From Hydractinia symbiolongicarpus (Eukaryota > Cnidaria > Hydrozoa > Anthoathecata > Hydractiniidae), in the NCBI RefSeq assembly GCF_029227915.1, contig NC_079879.1, positions 23,886,501-23,950,500 of the forward strand: a DNA stretch of 64,000 nt. The letters are read 5' to 3'. The position numbers and the translations under genes were made by a program. Below, one piece after another: positions 1-10,387 of this stretch. The number at the start of each line of letters is the position of its first letter. The stretch's first letter is position 1. The notes under the pieces are model-generated. The model worked only from the letters and a program-made list of their open reading frames with translations. It made no database searches and was not told the origin of the DNA.

Positions 1-880
1 ATGATTACATGCCAAATATGCCACAAGCTGTGTTGATTTCACATGGGTTAACAGGAGAAACTACGCAACATTTAACATAATGCAATCTTTGTTTGAGAGA
101 AAGTTCTTATCGAAAGTATGACACATTCACATACGGCATGTGTAACAAATGGATGAATACAAACTAGTATACGACTCCTTTAACAAATTAATAATTAGAA
201 AACTTTAGCTAGGGCTGGTTTGTAACATTTGCGCGAAGATGTTTCTCAAAGAAAACTATGGTCTGTGATGGCTGAGTGGTTAAGGCGTTTGACTCGAAAT
301 CAAATGGGATATCCCGCAAAGGTTCGAATCCTGTTCGCAGCGCAGTTGAAATGTAAAATGCAATGTGGCACTTTTACCTAAAATCAGTAGTATCCCGCAA
401 AACGCAGGTGCTAAGAGGCATGATTTGAGAAAGTCGCAAGTAATAGACCAGTGCACACAGCATGCTCCACAAAATTCTACCTAACTTGAATGCCGATAAC
501 AGGCTTTGCGTTTAAGTTTCTGGCCATTTGCTTCTTTAGCTTCAATTAACACATCGGCTGAAAAAAAATGCGGGAAAAAACAGGAGAAAGTTAAGTTTGA
601 ATTTTATTCTTTGTTTTTGACATACGTGTTAATGATTACATGTGAATTACGCCACAGGCATTTTAGATTTCACATGGGATGACAAGAGAAACTACGCAAC
701 ATTTACTATAATGCAGCTTTTTTTTTGAGAGACAGTTCTTACCAAAAAACTGGCACAGTCACATACCACATGTGCAACAAATGGATTTTTACAAACTGGT
801 ACAGGACTTCTTTAACCAATTACTAATTAGAAACCTTTAGCTAGAGCTGGTTTGTAACGTTTCCGCAAAGATGTACTCAA
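1..880. repeat. Block duplicated at +2,521 bp
   Basis: The first 880 bases match about 2,522-3,400, carrying the family B tRNA and the same flanks. The match ends before the next tRNA, where the 893 and 3414 copies differ. Confidence 0.85.
262..342 (+). tRNA. tRNA-Ser(CGA), family B
   Basis: First tRNA in the window. Acceptor 5' strand is TCTGTGA instead of GCTGCGA, so position 1 cannot pair with C72 and position 5 is a U.G wobble. D stem is GCT/GGC. T stem AAAGG/CCTGT has an A50.G64 mismatch. Anticodon loop CTCGAAA and B box are intact, TTTT follows. Probably weak or non-functional. Confidence 0.8.
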
Positions 881-892
881 AGAAATCCACGT
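836..892 (+). promoter_or_regulatory. Conserved 5' flank of the tRNA unit
   Basis: The 57 bp before the tRNA contain TTAGCTAG, then GTTTGTAACGTTT, a CGCAAAGATG or CGCGAAGATG block and ACTCAAAG. This stretch recurs before nearly every copy with few changes, and recurs before the solitary tRNA-like gene at 59,370 outside the array. That makes it a candidate upstream Pol III modulator or transcription start region. No clear TATA box is seen; an A/T-rich TTACTAATTAG stretch lies just upstream. Function is inferred. Confidence 0.45.
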
Positions 893-973
893 GCTGCGAT
901 GGCCGAGTGGTTAAGGCGTTTGACTCGAAATCAAATGGGATATCCCGCACAGGTTCGAATCCTGTTCGCAGCG
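893..973 (+). tRNA. tRNA-Ser(CGA), reference copy
   Basis: Complete type II tRNA, 81 nt including discriminator G73, no intron. Acceptor GCTGCGA (893-899) pairs perfectly with TCGCAGC (966-972). D stem GCC/GGC with loop GAGTGGTTAA; anticodon stem TTTGA/TCAAA; loop CTCGAAA with U33 and anticodon CGA at 926-928; 13-nt variable arm with GGG/CCC stem; T stem ACAGG/CCTGT with loop TTCGAAT. It would carry serine and read UCG; seryl-tRNA synthetases recognise the long arm and acceptor end rather than the anticodon (known of the family). Pol III promoter: A box TGGCCGAGTGG at 900-910 and B box GGTTCGAATCC at 952-962, both matching consensus. Terminator TTTT at 1003-1006. Other entries are described by difference from this copy, in standard tRNA numbering. 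CCA is not encoded, as expected in eukaryotes. Confidence 0.97.
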
Positions 974-1002
974 CAGTTGAAATGGAAAATTCAATGTGAC
1001 AG

Positions 1003-1006
1003 TTTT
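1003..1006 (+). terminator. Pol III T4 terminator of the reference unit
   Basis: TTTT follows the tRNA by 29 nt, giving a short 3' trailer. The same TTTT (or TTTTT) is kept in about 80 copies. It is missing from 13 copies: those starting at 30757, 31290, 32528, 33691, 42509, 43042, 44280, 45443, 46696, 47859, 48392, 49022 and 51536. A second T5 run about 270 nt further on (1245-1249) could act as a backup. Confidence 0.7.
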
Positions 1007-1247
1007 ACCTAAAATCAATAGTATCCCCCAAAACGCGGGTGCAGAGAGGCAATATTTGAGAAAGTGGCAAGTAATAGACCAGTGCACACAGCATGCTCCA
1101 CAAATTTCTACCTAACTTGAATACTGATAATAGGCTTTGCGTTCAAGCTTCTGGCCATTTGCTTCTTTAGCTTCAATTAACACATCAGCTGGATTAAATT
1201 ATGGGAAAGAAGAGGAGAAAGCTATATTTAAAATTTAGTCTTTGTTT

Positions 1248-1263
1248 TTGACATACGTGTCAA
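1248..1263. promoter_or_regulatory. Spacer dyad TTGACATACGTGTCAA
   Basis: Inverted repeat with 6-bp arms TTGACA/TGTCAA around TACG, placed directly after the spacer T5 run and about 260 bp before the next tRNA. Many units carry TGTTAA in the right arm, which costs one pair (G.T). Possible protein-binding site or transcript hairpin; no factor can be named. Confidence 0.4.
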
Positions 1264-1389
1264 TGATTACATGCCAATTATGCCACAAGCTGTGTTGATT
1301 TCACATGGGTTAACAGGAGAAACTACGCAACATTTAACATAATGCAATCTTTGTTTGAGAGAAAGTTCTTATCGAAAGTATGACACATT

Positions 1390-1404
1390 CACATACGGCA
1401 TGTG
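1390..1404. promoter_or_regulatory. Spacer dyad CACATACGGCATGTG
   Basis: CACAT and ATGTG arms flank a 5-nt centre about 120 bp before the next tRNA. The dyad recurs in nearly every unit; the centre varies (ACGGC, ACCAC, ACAAC, TCCAC) while the arms mostly persist, which is the pattern expected of a binding site or hairpin. Function unknown. Confidence 0.4.
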
Positions 1405-1522
1405 TAACAAATGGATGAATACAAACTAGTATACGACTCCTTTACCAAGTTAATAATTAGAAACCTTTAGCTGGAGATGGTTTGTAACGTTTCCGCAAAG
1501 ATGTACTCAAAGAAATCTACGT

Positions 1523-1603
1523 GCTGCGATGGCCGAGTGGTTAAGGCGTTTGACTCGAAACCATATGGGATATCCCGCGCAGGTTCGAGTCCTGTATGCA
1601 GCG
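1523..1603 (+). tRNA. tRNA-Ser(CGA), single variant
   Basis: Anticodon stem TTTGA/CCATA has A31.C39 and U28.U42 mismatches; T stem GCAGG/CCTGT (G49.U65); 3' acceptor ATGCAGC gives A7.A66. Looks like a recombinant between reference and family D copies. Anticodon loop intact. Confidence 0.75.
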
Positions 1604-2151
1604 CAGTTGAAATGGAGAATGCAATGTACCACTTTTACCTAAAATCAGTAGTATCCCGCAAAAGGCAGGTGCTGAGAGGCAAAATTTGAGAAAGTTGCAA
1701 GTAATAGACCAGTGCACACAGCATGATCCACAAAATTTTACCTAACTTGAATGCCGATAGCAGGCTTTGCATTCATATTTCTAACCACTTGCTTCTTTAG
1801 CTTCAATTAACACACCGGCTGGAAAAAAATGCAGGAAAGAGGAGGAGAAAGCTAAATTTAAAATCTATTCCTTGTCTCTGACATACGTGTTAATGATTAC
1901 ATGTGAATTACGTCACAGGCTTTTAGAATTCACATGGGATGACAGGAGAAACTACGCAACATTTACTTTAATGCAGCTTTGTTTTAAGAGACAGTTCTTA
2001 CCGAAAAACTAGCACAGTCACATACCGCATATGCAACAAATGGATTTTTACAAACTAGTATAGGACTTCTTTAACAAATTACTAATTAGAAACCTTTAGT
2101 TAAAGCTGGTTTGTAACGTTTCCGCAAAGATGTACTCAAAGAAATCCACGT

Positions 2152-2232
2152 GCTGCGATGGCCGAGTGGTTAAGGCGTTTGACTCGAAATCAAATGGGAT
2201 ATCCCGCACAGGTTCGAATCCTGTTCGCAGCG
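2152..2232 (+). tRNA. tRNA-Ser(CGA), reference form
   Basis: Identical to the 893 copy, and its unit matches the 893 unit at an offset of 1,259 bp. Confidence 0.95.
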
Positions 2233-2782
2233 CAGTTGAAATGGAAAATTCAATGTGACAGTTTTACCTAAAATCAATAGTATCCCCCAAAACGCGGGTG
2301 CAGAGAGGCAATATTTGAGAAAGTGGCAAGTAATAGACCAGTGCACACAGCATGCTCCACAAATTTCTACCTAACTTGAATACTGATAATAGGCTTTGCG
2401 TTCAAGCTTCTGGCCATTTGCTTCTTTAGCTTCAATTAACACATCGGCTGGATTAAATTATGGGAAAGAAGAGGAGAAAGCTATATTTAAAATTTAGTCT
2501 TTGTTTTTGACATACGTGTCAATGATTACATGCCAAATATGCCACAAGCTGTGTTGATTTCACATGGGTTAACAGGAGAAACTACGCAACATTTAACATA
2601 ATGCAATCTTTGTTTGAGAGAAAGTTCTTATCGAAAGTATGACACATTCACATACGGCATGTGTAACAAATGGATGAATACAAACTAGTATACGACTCCT
2701 TTAACAAATTAATAATTAGAAAACTTTAGCTAGGGCTGGTTTGTAACATTTGCGCGAAGATGTTTCTCAAAGAAAACTATGG

Positions 2783-2863
2783 TCTGTGATGGCTGAGTGG
2801 TTAAGGCGTTTGACTCGAAATCAAATGGGATATCCCGCAAAGGTTCGAATCCTGTTCGCAGCG
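2783..2863 (+). tRNA. tRNA-Ser(CGA), family B
   Basis: Same sequence as the 262 copy (offset 2,521): TCTGTGA acceptor, A50.G64 in the T stem, TTTT kept. Confidence 0.8.
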
Positions 2864-3413
2864 CAGTTGAAATGTAAAATGCAATGTGGCACTTTTACCT
2901 AAAATCAGTAGTATCCCGCAAAACGCAGGTGCTAAGAGGCATGATTTGAGAAAGTCGCAAGTAATAGACCAGTGCACACAGCATGCTCCACAAAATTCTA
3001 CCTAACTTGAATGCCGATAACAGGCTTTGCGTTTAAGTTTCTGGCCATTTGCTTCTTTAGCTTCAATTAACACATCGGCTGAAAAAAAATGCGGGAAAAA
3101 ACAGGAGAAAGTTAAGTTTGAATTTTATTCTTTGTTTTTGACATACGTGTTAATGATTACATGTGAATTACGCCACAGGCATTTTAGATTTCACATGGGA
3201 TGACAAGAGAAACTACGCAACATTTACTATAATGCAGCTTTTTTTTTGAGAGACAGTTCTTACCAAAAAACTGGCACAGTCACATACCACATGTGCAACA
3301 AATGGATTTTTACAAACTAGTACAGGACTTCTTTAACCAATTACTAATTAGAAACCTTTAGCTAGAGCTGGTTTGTAACGTTTCCGCAAAGATGTACTCA
3401 AAGAAATCTACGT

Positions 3414-3494
3414 GCTGGGATGGCTGAGTGGTTAGGGCGTTTGACTCGAAATCAAATGGGATATCCCGCACAGGTTCGAATCCTGTTCGCAGCG
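3414..3494 (+). tRNA. tRNA-Ser(CGA), single variant
   Basis: Acceptor GCTGGGA gives a G5.G68 mismatch; D stem GCT/GGC and D loop end TTAGGGC. Rest matches the reference. Its block partner at 10307 keeps GCTGCGA, so the C-to-G change came after duplication. Confidence 0.8.
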
Positions 3495-4041
3495 CAGTTG
3501 AAATGGAAAATTCAATGTGACACTTTTACCTAAAATCAGTAGTATCCCCCAAAACGCAAATACCAAGTGGCAAGATTTGAGAAAGTCGCAAGTAATAGAC
3601 CAATGCACAAAGCATGCTCCACAAAATTCTACCTAACTTGAATGCCGATAACAGGCTTTGCGTTCAAGTTTCTGGCCATTTGCTTCTTTAGCTTCAATCA
3701 ACACATCGGCTGAAAAAAAATGCGGGAAAGAAGAGGAGAAAGCTAAGTTTAAATTTTATTCCTTGTTTTTGACATACGTGTTAATGATTACATGTGAATT
3801 ACGCCACAGGGTTTTAGTTTTTACATGAAATGACAGGAGAAACAACGCAACATTTAAGTTAATGCAATTTCTTTTTGAGAGAAAGTTCTTACTGAAAATA
3901 TGGCACGGTCACATACGGCATGTGTAACAAATGGATGTTTCAAACTAGTATAGGACTTCTTTACCAAGTTAATAATTAGAAACCTTTAGCTAGAGCTGGT
4001 TTGTAACGTTTCCGCAAAGATGTACTCAAAGAAATCTACGT

Positions 4042-4122
4042 GCTGCGATGGCCGAGTGGTTAAGGCGTTTGACTCGAAATCAAATGGGATATCCCGCACA
4101 GGTTCGAATCCTGTTCGCAGCG
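4042..4122 (+). tRNA. tRNA-Ser(CGA), reference form
   Basis: Exact reference sequence; TTTT in the trailer. Confidence 0.95.
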
Positions 4123-4670
4123 CAGTTGAAATGGAAAATTCAATGTGACAGTTTTACCTAAAATCAATAGTATCCCCCAAAACGCGGGTGCAGAGAGGCA
4201 ATATTTGAGAAAGTGGCAAGTAATAGACCAGTGCACACAGCATGCTCCACAAAATTCTACCTAACTTGAATGCTGATAATAGGCTTTGCCTTCAAGCTTC
4301 TGGCCATTTGCTTCTTTAGCTTCAATTAACACATCGGCTGAAATAAATTATGGGAAAGAGGAGGAGAAAGCTATATTTAAACTTTAGTCTTTGTTTTTGA
4401 CATACGTGTCAATGATTACATGCGAATTACGCCACAAGCTGTGTTGATTTCACATGGGTTGACAGGAGAAACTACGCAACATTTAATGTAATGCAATTTT
4501 TGTTTGAGAGAAAGTTCTTACCAAAAATATGACACAGTCACATACGGCATGTGCAACAAATGGATGAATACAACTAGTATACGAATCCTTTAACAAATTA
4601 ATAATTAGAAACCTTTAGCTAGGGCGTGTTTGTAACGTTTGAGCGAAGATGTACTCAAAGAAATCTACGT

Positions 4671-4751
4671 GCTGCGATGGCCGAGTGGTTAAGGCGTTTG
4701 ACTCGAAATCAAATGGGATATCCCGCACTGGTTCGAATCCTGTTCCCAATG
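4671..4751 (+). tRNA. tRNA-Ser(CGA), family F, damaged acceptor
   Basis: 3' acceptor is TCCCAAT: C2.A71 and C5.C68 mismatches and G1.U72. T stem ACTGG/CCTGT has U51.U63. Its block partner at 11564 has a normal 3' acceptor. Probably non-functional. Confidence 0.7.
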
Positions 4752-5272
4752 CAGTTGAAATGGAAAATTCGATGTGACAGTTTTACCTAAAATCAGTAGT
4801 ATCCCGCAAAACGCAGGTGCTGAGAGGCATGATTTGAGAAAGTGGCAAGTAATAGACCAGTGCACACAGCATGCTCCACAAAGTTCTACCTAACTTGAAT
4901 GCCGATAACAGGCGTTGCGTTTAAGCAATTAACACATCGGCCGAAAGAAAATGCGGGAAAGAAAAGGAGAAAGCTAAGTTTAAAATTTATTCTTGGCTTT
5001 TGACATACGTGTCAATGACTACATGCGAATTACGCCACAAGCTTCGTTGATTTCACATGGGTTGACAGGAGAAACAACGCAACATTTAATATAATGCAAA
5101 TTTTTTGAAAGAAATTGCTTGCCGAAAATATGACGCAGTCACATACGGCATGTGTAACAAATGGATGTTTACAAACTAGTATAGGACTTCTTCACCAAGT
5201 TAATAATTGAAAACATTTAGCTAGGTCTGGTATGTAACATTTGCGCAAAGATGTACTCAAAGAATTCTACGT

Positions 5273-5353
5273 GCTGCGATGGCCGAGTGGTTAAGGCGTG
5301 TGACTCGAACTCATATGGGATATCCCGCGCAGGTTCGAGTCCTGTTTGCAGCG
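5273..5353 (+). tRNA. tRNA-Ser(CGA), family D
   Basis: Anticodon stem TGTGA/TCATA (G28.U42), loop CTCGAAC (A38 to C), T stem GCAGG (G49.U65), T loop TTCGAGT, 3' acceptor TTGCAGC (G6.U67). All helices still pair. The preceding spacer has a deletion of about 27 bp (spacing 602). Confidence 0.88.
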
Positions 5354-5901
5354 CAGTTGAAATGGAGAATGCAATGTACCACTTTTACCTAAAATCAGTA
5401 GTATCTCTCAAAACGCAGGTGCTGCGAGGCAAAATTTGAGAAAGCTGCAAGTAATAGACCAGTGCACACAGCATGCTCCACAGAATTCTATCTAACTTGA
5501 AAACGGATAATAGGCTTTGCGTTCAAGTTTCTGGCCATTTGCTTCTTTTGCTTCAATTAACACATCGGCTGGAAGAAATGCGGGAAAAAAAGAGGAGAAA
5601 GCTGTATTTATGCTTTAGTCCTTGTTTTTGACATACGTGTTAACGATTACATGCGAATTACGCCACAAGGTTTGTTGATTTCACAGGGGTTGACAAGAGA
5701 AACTACGCAACATTTAACATAATGCAGCTTTTTTTTGAGAGACAGTTCTTACCGAAAAACTGGCACAGTCACATACAACATGTGTAACAAATTGATTTTT
5801 ACAAACTAGTATAGGACTTTTTTACAAATTACTAATTAGAAACCTATAGCTAGAGCTGGTTTGTAACGTTTCCGCAAAGATGTACTCAAAGAATTCTACG
5901 T

Positions 5902-5982
5902 GCTGCGATGGCCGAGTGGTTAAGGCGTTTGACTCGAAATCATATGGGTTATCCCGCACAGGTTCGAATCCTGTTCGCAGCG
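5902..5982 (+). tRNA. tRNA-Ser(CGA), single variant
   Basis: Reference except TCATA on the 3' side of the anticodon stem (U28.U42 mismatch) and GGGTTATCCC in the variable arm. Sequence-wise an intermediate between reference and family D. Confidence 0.85.
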
Positions 5983-6529
5983 CAGTTGAAATGTAAATTG
6001 AAATGTGACACTTTTACCTAAAATCAATAGTATCTCTCAAAACGCAGGTGCTGAGAGGCAAAATTTGAGAAAGCCGCAAGTAATAGACCAGTGCACACAG
6101 CATGCTCCACAGAATTCTATCTAACTTGAAAACGGATAATAGGCTTTGCGTTCAAGTTTCTGGCCATTTGCTTCTTTTGCTTCAATTAACACATCGGCTG
6201 GAAGAAATGCGGGAAAAAAAGAGGAGAAAGCTGTATTTATGCTTTAGTCCTTGTTTTTGACATACGTGTTAACGATTACATGCGAATTACGCCACAAGCT
6301 TCGTTGATTTCACATGGGTTGACAGGAGAAACAACGCAACATTTAATATAATGCAAATTTTTTGAAAGAAATTGCTTGCCGAAAATATGACGCAGTCACA
6401 TACGGCATGTGTAACAAATGGATGTTTACAAACTAGTATAGGACTTCTTTACCAAGTTAATAATTAGAAACATTTAGCTAGGTCTGGAATGTAACATTTG
6501 CGCAAAGATGTACTCAAAGAATTCTACGT

Positions 6530-6609
6530 GCTGCGATGGCCGAGTGGTTAAGGCGTGTGACTTAAAATCATATGGGATATCCCGCGCAGGTTCAATCCTG
6601 TTTGCAGCG
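6530..6609 (+). pseudogene. Family D tRNA with UAA (Leu) anticodon and B-box deletion
   Basis: Only 80 nt. Loop reads CTTAAAA, so the anticodon at 6563-6565 is UAA, which would read the leucine codon UUA on a serine-type body. The T loop has lost the G of TTCGA (TTCAAT), breaking both B box and T loop. Probably neither transcribed nor folded well. Confidence 0.8.
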
Positions 6610-7158
6610 CAGTTGAAATGGAGAATGCAATGTACGACTTTTACCTAAAATCAGTAGTATCTCTCAAAACGCAGGTGCTGAGAGGCAAAATTTGAGAAAG
6701 CTGCAAGTAATAGACCAGGGCACACAGCATGCTCCACAAAATTCTATCTAACTTGAAAACGGATAATAGGCTTTGCGTTCAAGTTTCTGGCCATTTGCTT
6801 CTTTAGCTTCAATTAACACATCGGCTGGAAGAAATGCGGGAAAAAAAGAGGAGAAAGCTGTATTTATGCTTTAGTCCTTGTTTTTGACATACGTGTTAAC
6901 GATTACATGCGAATTACGCCACAAGGTTTGTTGATTTCACATGGGATGACAGAAGAAACTACGCAAAACTTACTATAATGCAGCTTTTTTTTGAGAGACA
7001 GTTCTTACCGAAAAACTGGCACAGTCACATACAACATGTGTAACAAATGGATTTTTACAAACTAGTATAGGACTTCTTTAACCAATTACTAATTAGAAAC
7101 CTTTAGCTAGAGCTGGTTTGTAACGTTTCCGCAAAGATGTACTCAAAGAAATCTACGT

Positions 7159-7239
7159 GCTGCGATGGCCGAGTGGTTAAGGCGTTTGACTCGAAATCAA
7201 ATGGGATATCCCGCACAGGTTCGAATCCTGTTCGCAGCG
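7159..7239 (+). tRNA. tRNA-Ser(CGA), reference form
   Basis: Exact reference; spacer is of the type shared with 5902 and 7788. Confidence 0.95.
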
Positions 7240-7787
7240 CAGTTGAAATGTAAATTGAAATGTGACACTTTTACCTAAAATCAATAGTATCTCTCAAAAC
7301 GCAGGTGCTGAGAGGCAAAATCTGAGAAAGCTGCAAGTAATAGACCAGGGCACACAGCATGCTCCACAGAATTCTATCTAACTTGAAAACGGATAATAGG
7401 CTTTGCGTTCAAGTTTCTGGCCATTTGCTTCTTTAGCTTCAATTAACACATCGGCTGGAAGAAATGCGGGAAAAAAAGAGGAGAAAGCTGTATTTATGCT
7501 TTAGTCCTTGTTTTTGACATACGTGTTAACGATTACATGCGAATTACGCCACAAGGTTTGTTGATTTCACATGGGATGACAGAAGAAACTACGCAACATT
7601 TACTATAATGCAGCTTTTTTTTGAGAGACAGTTCTTACCGAAAAACTGGCACAGTCCATACAACATGTGTAACAAATGGATTTTTACAAACTAGTATAGG
7701 AATTCTTTAACCAATTACTAATTAGAAACCTTTAGCTAGAGCTGGTTTGTAACGTTTCCGCAAAGATGTACTCAAAGAAATCTACGT

Positions 7788-7868
7788 GCTGCGATGGCCG
7801 AGTGGTTAAGGCGTTTGACTCGAAATCAAATGGGATATCCCGCACAGGTTCGAATCCTGTTCGCAGCG
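7788..7868 (+). tRNA. tRNA-Ser(CGA), reference form
   Basis: Exact reference; its unit is a near copy of the 7159 unit (629-bp step). Confidence 0.95.
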
Positions 7869-8415
7869 CAGTTGAAATGTAAATTGAAATGTGACACTTT
7901 TACCTAAAATCAATAGTATCTCTCAAAACGCTTGTGCTGAGAGGCAAAATTTGAGAAAGCCGCAAGTAATAGACAAGTGCACACAGCATGCTCCACAGAA
8001 TTCTATCTAACTTGAAAACGGATAATAGGCTTTGCGTTCAAGTTTCTGGCCATTTGCTTCTTTTGCTTCAATTAACACATCGGCCGAAAGAAAATGCGGG
8101 AAAGAAAAGGAGAAAGCTAAGTTTAAATTTTATTCTTGGCTTTTGACATACGTGTCAATGACTACATGCGAATTACGCCACAAGGTTTGTTGATTTCACA
8201 GGGGTGACAAGAGAAACTACGCAACATTTAACATAATGCAATTTTTGTAAGAGAGAAAGTTCTTACCGAAATATGGCACAGTCACATACGGCATATGCAA
8301 CAAATTGATTTTTACAAACTAGTATAGGACTTTTTTTACAAATTACTAATTAGAAACCTATAGCTAGAGCTGGTTTGTAACGTTTCCGCAAAGATGTACT
8401 CAAAGTAATCTACGT

Positions 8416-8496
8416 GCTGCGATGGCTGAGTGGTTAAGGCGTGTGACTCGAAATCATATGGGATATCCCGCGCAGGTTCGAGTCCTGTTTGCAGCG
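8416..8496 (+). tRNA. tRNA-Ser(CGA), family D
   Basis: D stem GCT/GGC, anticodon stem TGTGA/TCATA, loop CTCGAAA, T stem GCAGG, 3' acceptor TTGCAGC. Every change leaves a G.U pair, so the fold is preserved. Confidence 0.88.
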
Positions 8497-9044
8497 CAGT
8501 TGAAATGGAGAATGCAATGTACGACTTTTACCTAAAATCAGTAGTATCTCTCAAAACGCAGGTGCTGAGAGGCAAAATTTGAGAAAGCTGCAAGTAATAG
8601 ACCAGGGCACACAGCATGCTCCACAGAATTCTATCTAACTTGAAAACGGATAATAGGCTTTGCGTTCAAGTTTCTGGCCATTTGCTTCTTTAGCTTCAAT
8701 TAACACAACGGCTGGAAAAAAATGCAGGAAAGAGGAGGAGAAAGCTAAATTTAAACTCTATTCCTTGTCTCTGACATACGTGTTAATGATTACATGTGAA
8801 TTACGTCACAGGCTTTTAGAATTCACATGGGATGACAGGAGAAACTACGCAACATTTACTTTAATGCAGCTTTGTTTTGAGAGACAGTTCTTACCGAAAA
8901 ACTAGGACAGTCACATACCGCATGTGCAACAAATGGATTTTTACAAACTAGTATAGGACTTCTTTAACAAATTACTAATTAGAAACCTTTAGTTAAAGCT
9001 GGTTTGTAACGTTTCCGCAAAGATGTACTCAAAGAAATCCACGT

Positions 9045-9125
9045 GCTGCGATGGCCGAGTGGTTAAGGCGTTTGACTCGAAATCAAATGGGATATCCCGC
9101 ACAGGTTCGAATCCTGTTCGCAGCG
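9045..9125 (+). tRNA. tRNA-Ser(CGA), reference form
   Basis: Exact reference; block partner of the 2152 copy (offset 6,893). Confidence 0.95.
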
Positions 9126-9675
9126 CAGTTGAAATGGAAAATTCATTGTGACAGTTTTACCTAAAATCAATAGTATCCCCCAAAACGCGGGTGCAGAGAG
9201 GCAATATTTGAGAAAGTGGCAAGTAATAGACCAGTGCACACAGCATGCTCCACAAATTTCTACCTAACTTGAATACTGATAATAGGCTTTGCGTTCAAGC
9301 TTCTGGCCATTTGCTTCTTTAGCTTCAATTAACACATCGGCTGGATTAAATTATGGGAAAGAAGAGGAGAAAGCTATATTTAAACTTTAGTCTTTGTTTT
9401 TGACATACGTGTCAATGATTACATGCCAATTATGCCACAAGCTGTGTTGATTTCACATGGGTTAACAGGAGAAACTACGCAACATTTAACATAATGCAAT
9501 CTTTGTTTGAGAGAAAGTTCTTATCGAAAGTATGACACATTCACATACGGCATGTGTAACAAATGGATGAATACAAACTAGTATACGACTCCTTTAACAA
9601 ATTAATAATTAGAAAACTTTAGCTAGGGCTGGTTTGTAACATTTGCGCGAAGATGTTTCTCAATGAAAACTATGG

Positions 9676-9756
9676 TCTGTGATGGCTGAGTGGTTAAGGC
9701 GTTTGACTCGAAATCAAATGGGATATCCCGCAAAGGTTCGAATCCTGTTCGCAGCG
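9676..9756 (+). tRNA. tRNA-Ser(CGA), family B
   Basis: Block partner of 2783. TCTGTGA acceptor with unpaired position 1, AAAGG T stem with A50.G64. Confidence 0.8.
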
Positions 9757-10306
9757 CAGTTGAAATGTAAAATGCAATGTGGCACTTTTACCTAAAATCA
9801 GTAGTATCCCGCAAAACGCAGGTGCTAAGAGGCATGATTTGAGAAAGTCGCAAGTAATAGACCAGTGCACACAGCATGCTCCACAAAATTCTACCTAACT
9901 TGAATGCCGATAACAGGCTTTGCGTTTAAGTTTCTGGCCATTTGCTTCTTTAGCTTCAATTAACACATCGGCTGAAAAAAAATGCGGGAAAAAACAGGAG
10001 AAAGTTAAGTTTGAATTTTATTCTTTGTTTTTGACATACGTGTTAATGATTACATGTGAATTACGCCACAGGCATTTTAGATTTCACATGGGATGACAAG
10101 AGAAACTACGCAACATTTACTATAATGCAGCTTTTTTTTTGAGAGACAGTTCTTACCAAAAAACTGGCACAGTCACATACCACATGTGCAACAAATGGAT
10201 TTTTACAAACTAGTACAGGACTTCTTTAACCAATTACTAATTAGAAACCTTTAGCTAGAGCTGGTTTGTAACGTTTCCGCAAAGATGTACTCAAAGAAAT
10301 CTACGT

Positions 10307-10387
10307 GCTGCGATGGCTGAGTGGTTAGGGCGTTTGACTCGAAATCAAATGGGATATCCCGCACAGGTTCGAATCCTGTTCGCAGCG
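10307..10387 (+). tRNA. tRNA-Ser(CGA), single variant
   Basis: Block partner of 3414, but with intact GCTGCGA. D stem GCT/GGC and D loop ...TTAGGGC. Confidence 0.88.

Larger units (their letters stand above)
974..1522. repeat. Representative intergenic spacer of the satellite
   Basis: About 549 bp between successive tRNAs, typical of all units. In order it holds the tRNA trailer and T4 terminator, a segment with GTGCAC and GCATGC palindromes kept in almost every unit, a TTAGCTTCAATTAACACATC block, a purine-rich GGGAAAGAAGAGGAGAAAGC block, a T5 run, the dyad TTGACATACGTGTCAA, a CACATGGG-TGACAGGAGAAAC block, a T-run, the dyad CACATACGGCATGTG, and an A/T-rich lead into the conserved 5' flank. 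I see no gene in it. Confidence 0.85.
1790..5723. repeat. 3.9-kb block duplicated at +6,893 bp (copy 1)
   Basis: Matches 8,683-12,616: the tRNA order reference, B, TTAGGG variant, reference, F, D is repeated with the same spacings, including the rare 602-bp unit. Scattered single-base differences exist, for example ATATGCC at 2,533 against ATTATGCC at 9,426. Confidence 0.9.

Noticed and set aside
893-973. Leucine or selenocysteine tRNA (also type II)
   Set aside because: Anticodon is CGA with a 13-nt variable arm and normal 7-bp acceptor and 5-bp T stem; tRNA-Leu would need another anticodon and A73, and tRNA-Sec a UCA anticodon and longer acceptor.
1477-1689. 70-residue + strand ORF, with many close relatives along the array
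   Set aside because: It is the tRNA and its flanks translated; conservation follows the tRNA, and the frame has no codon-level constraint.
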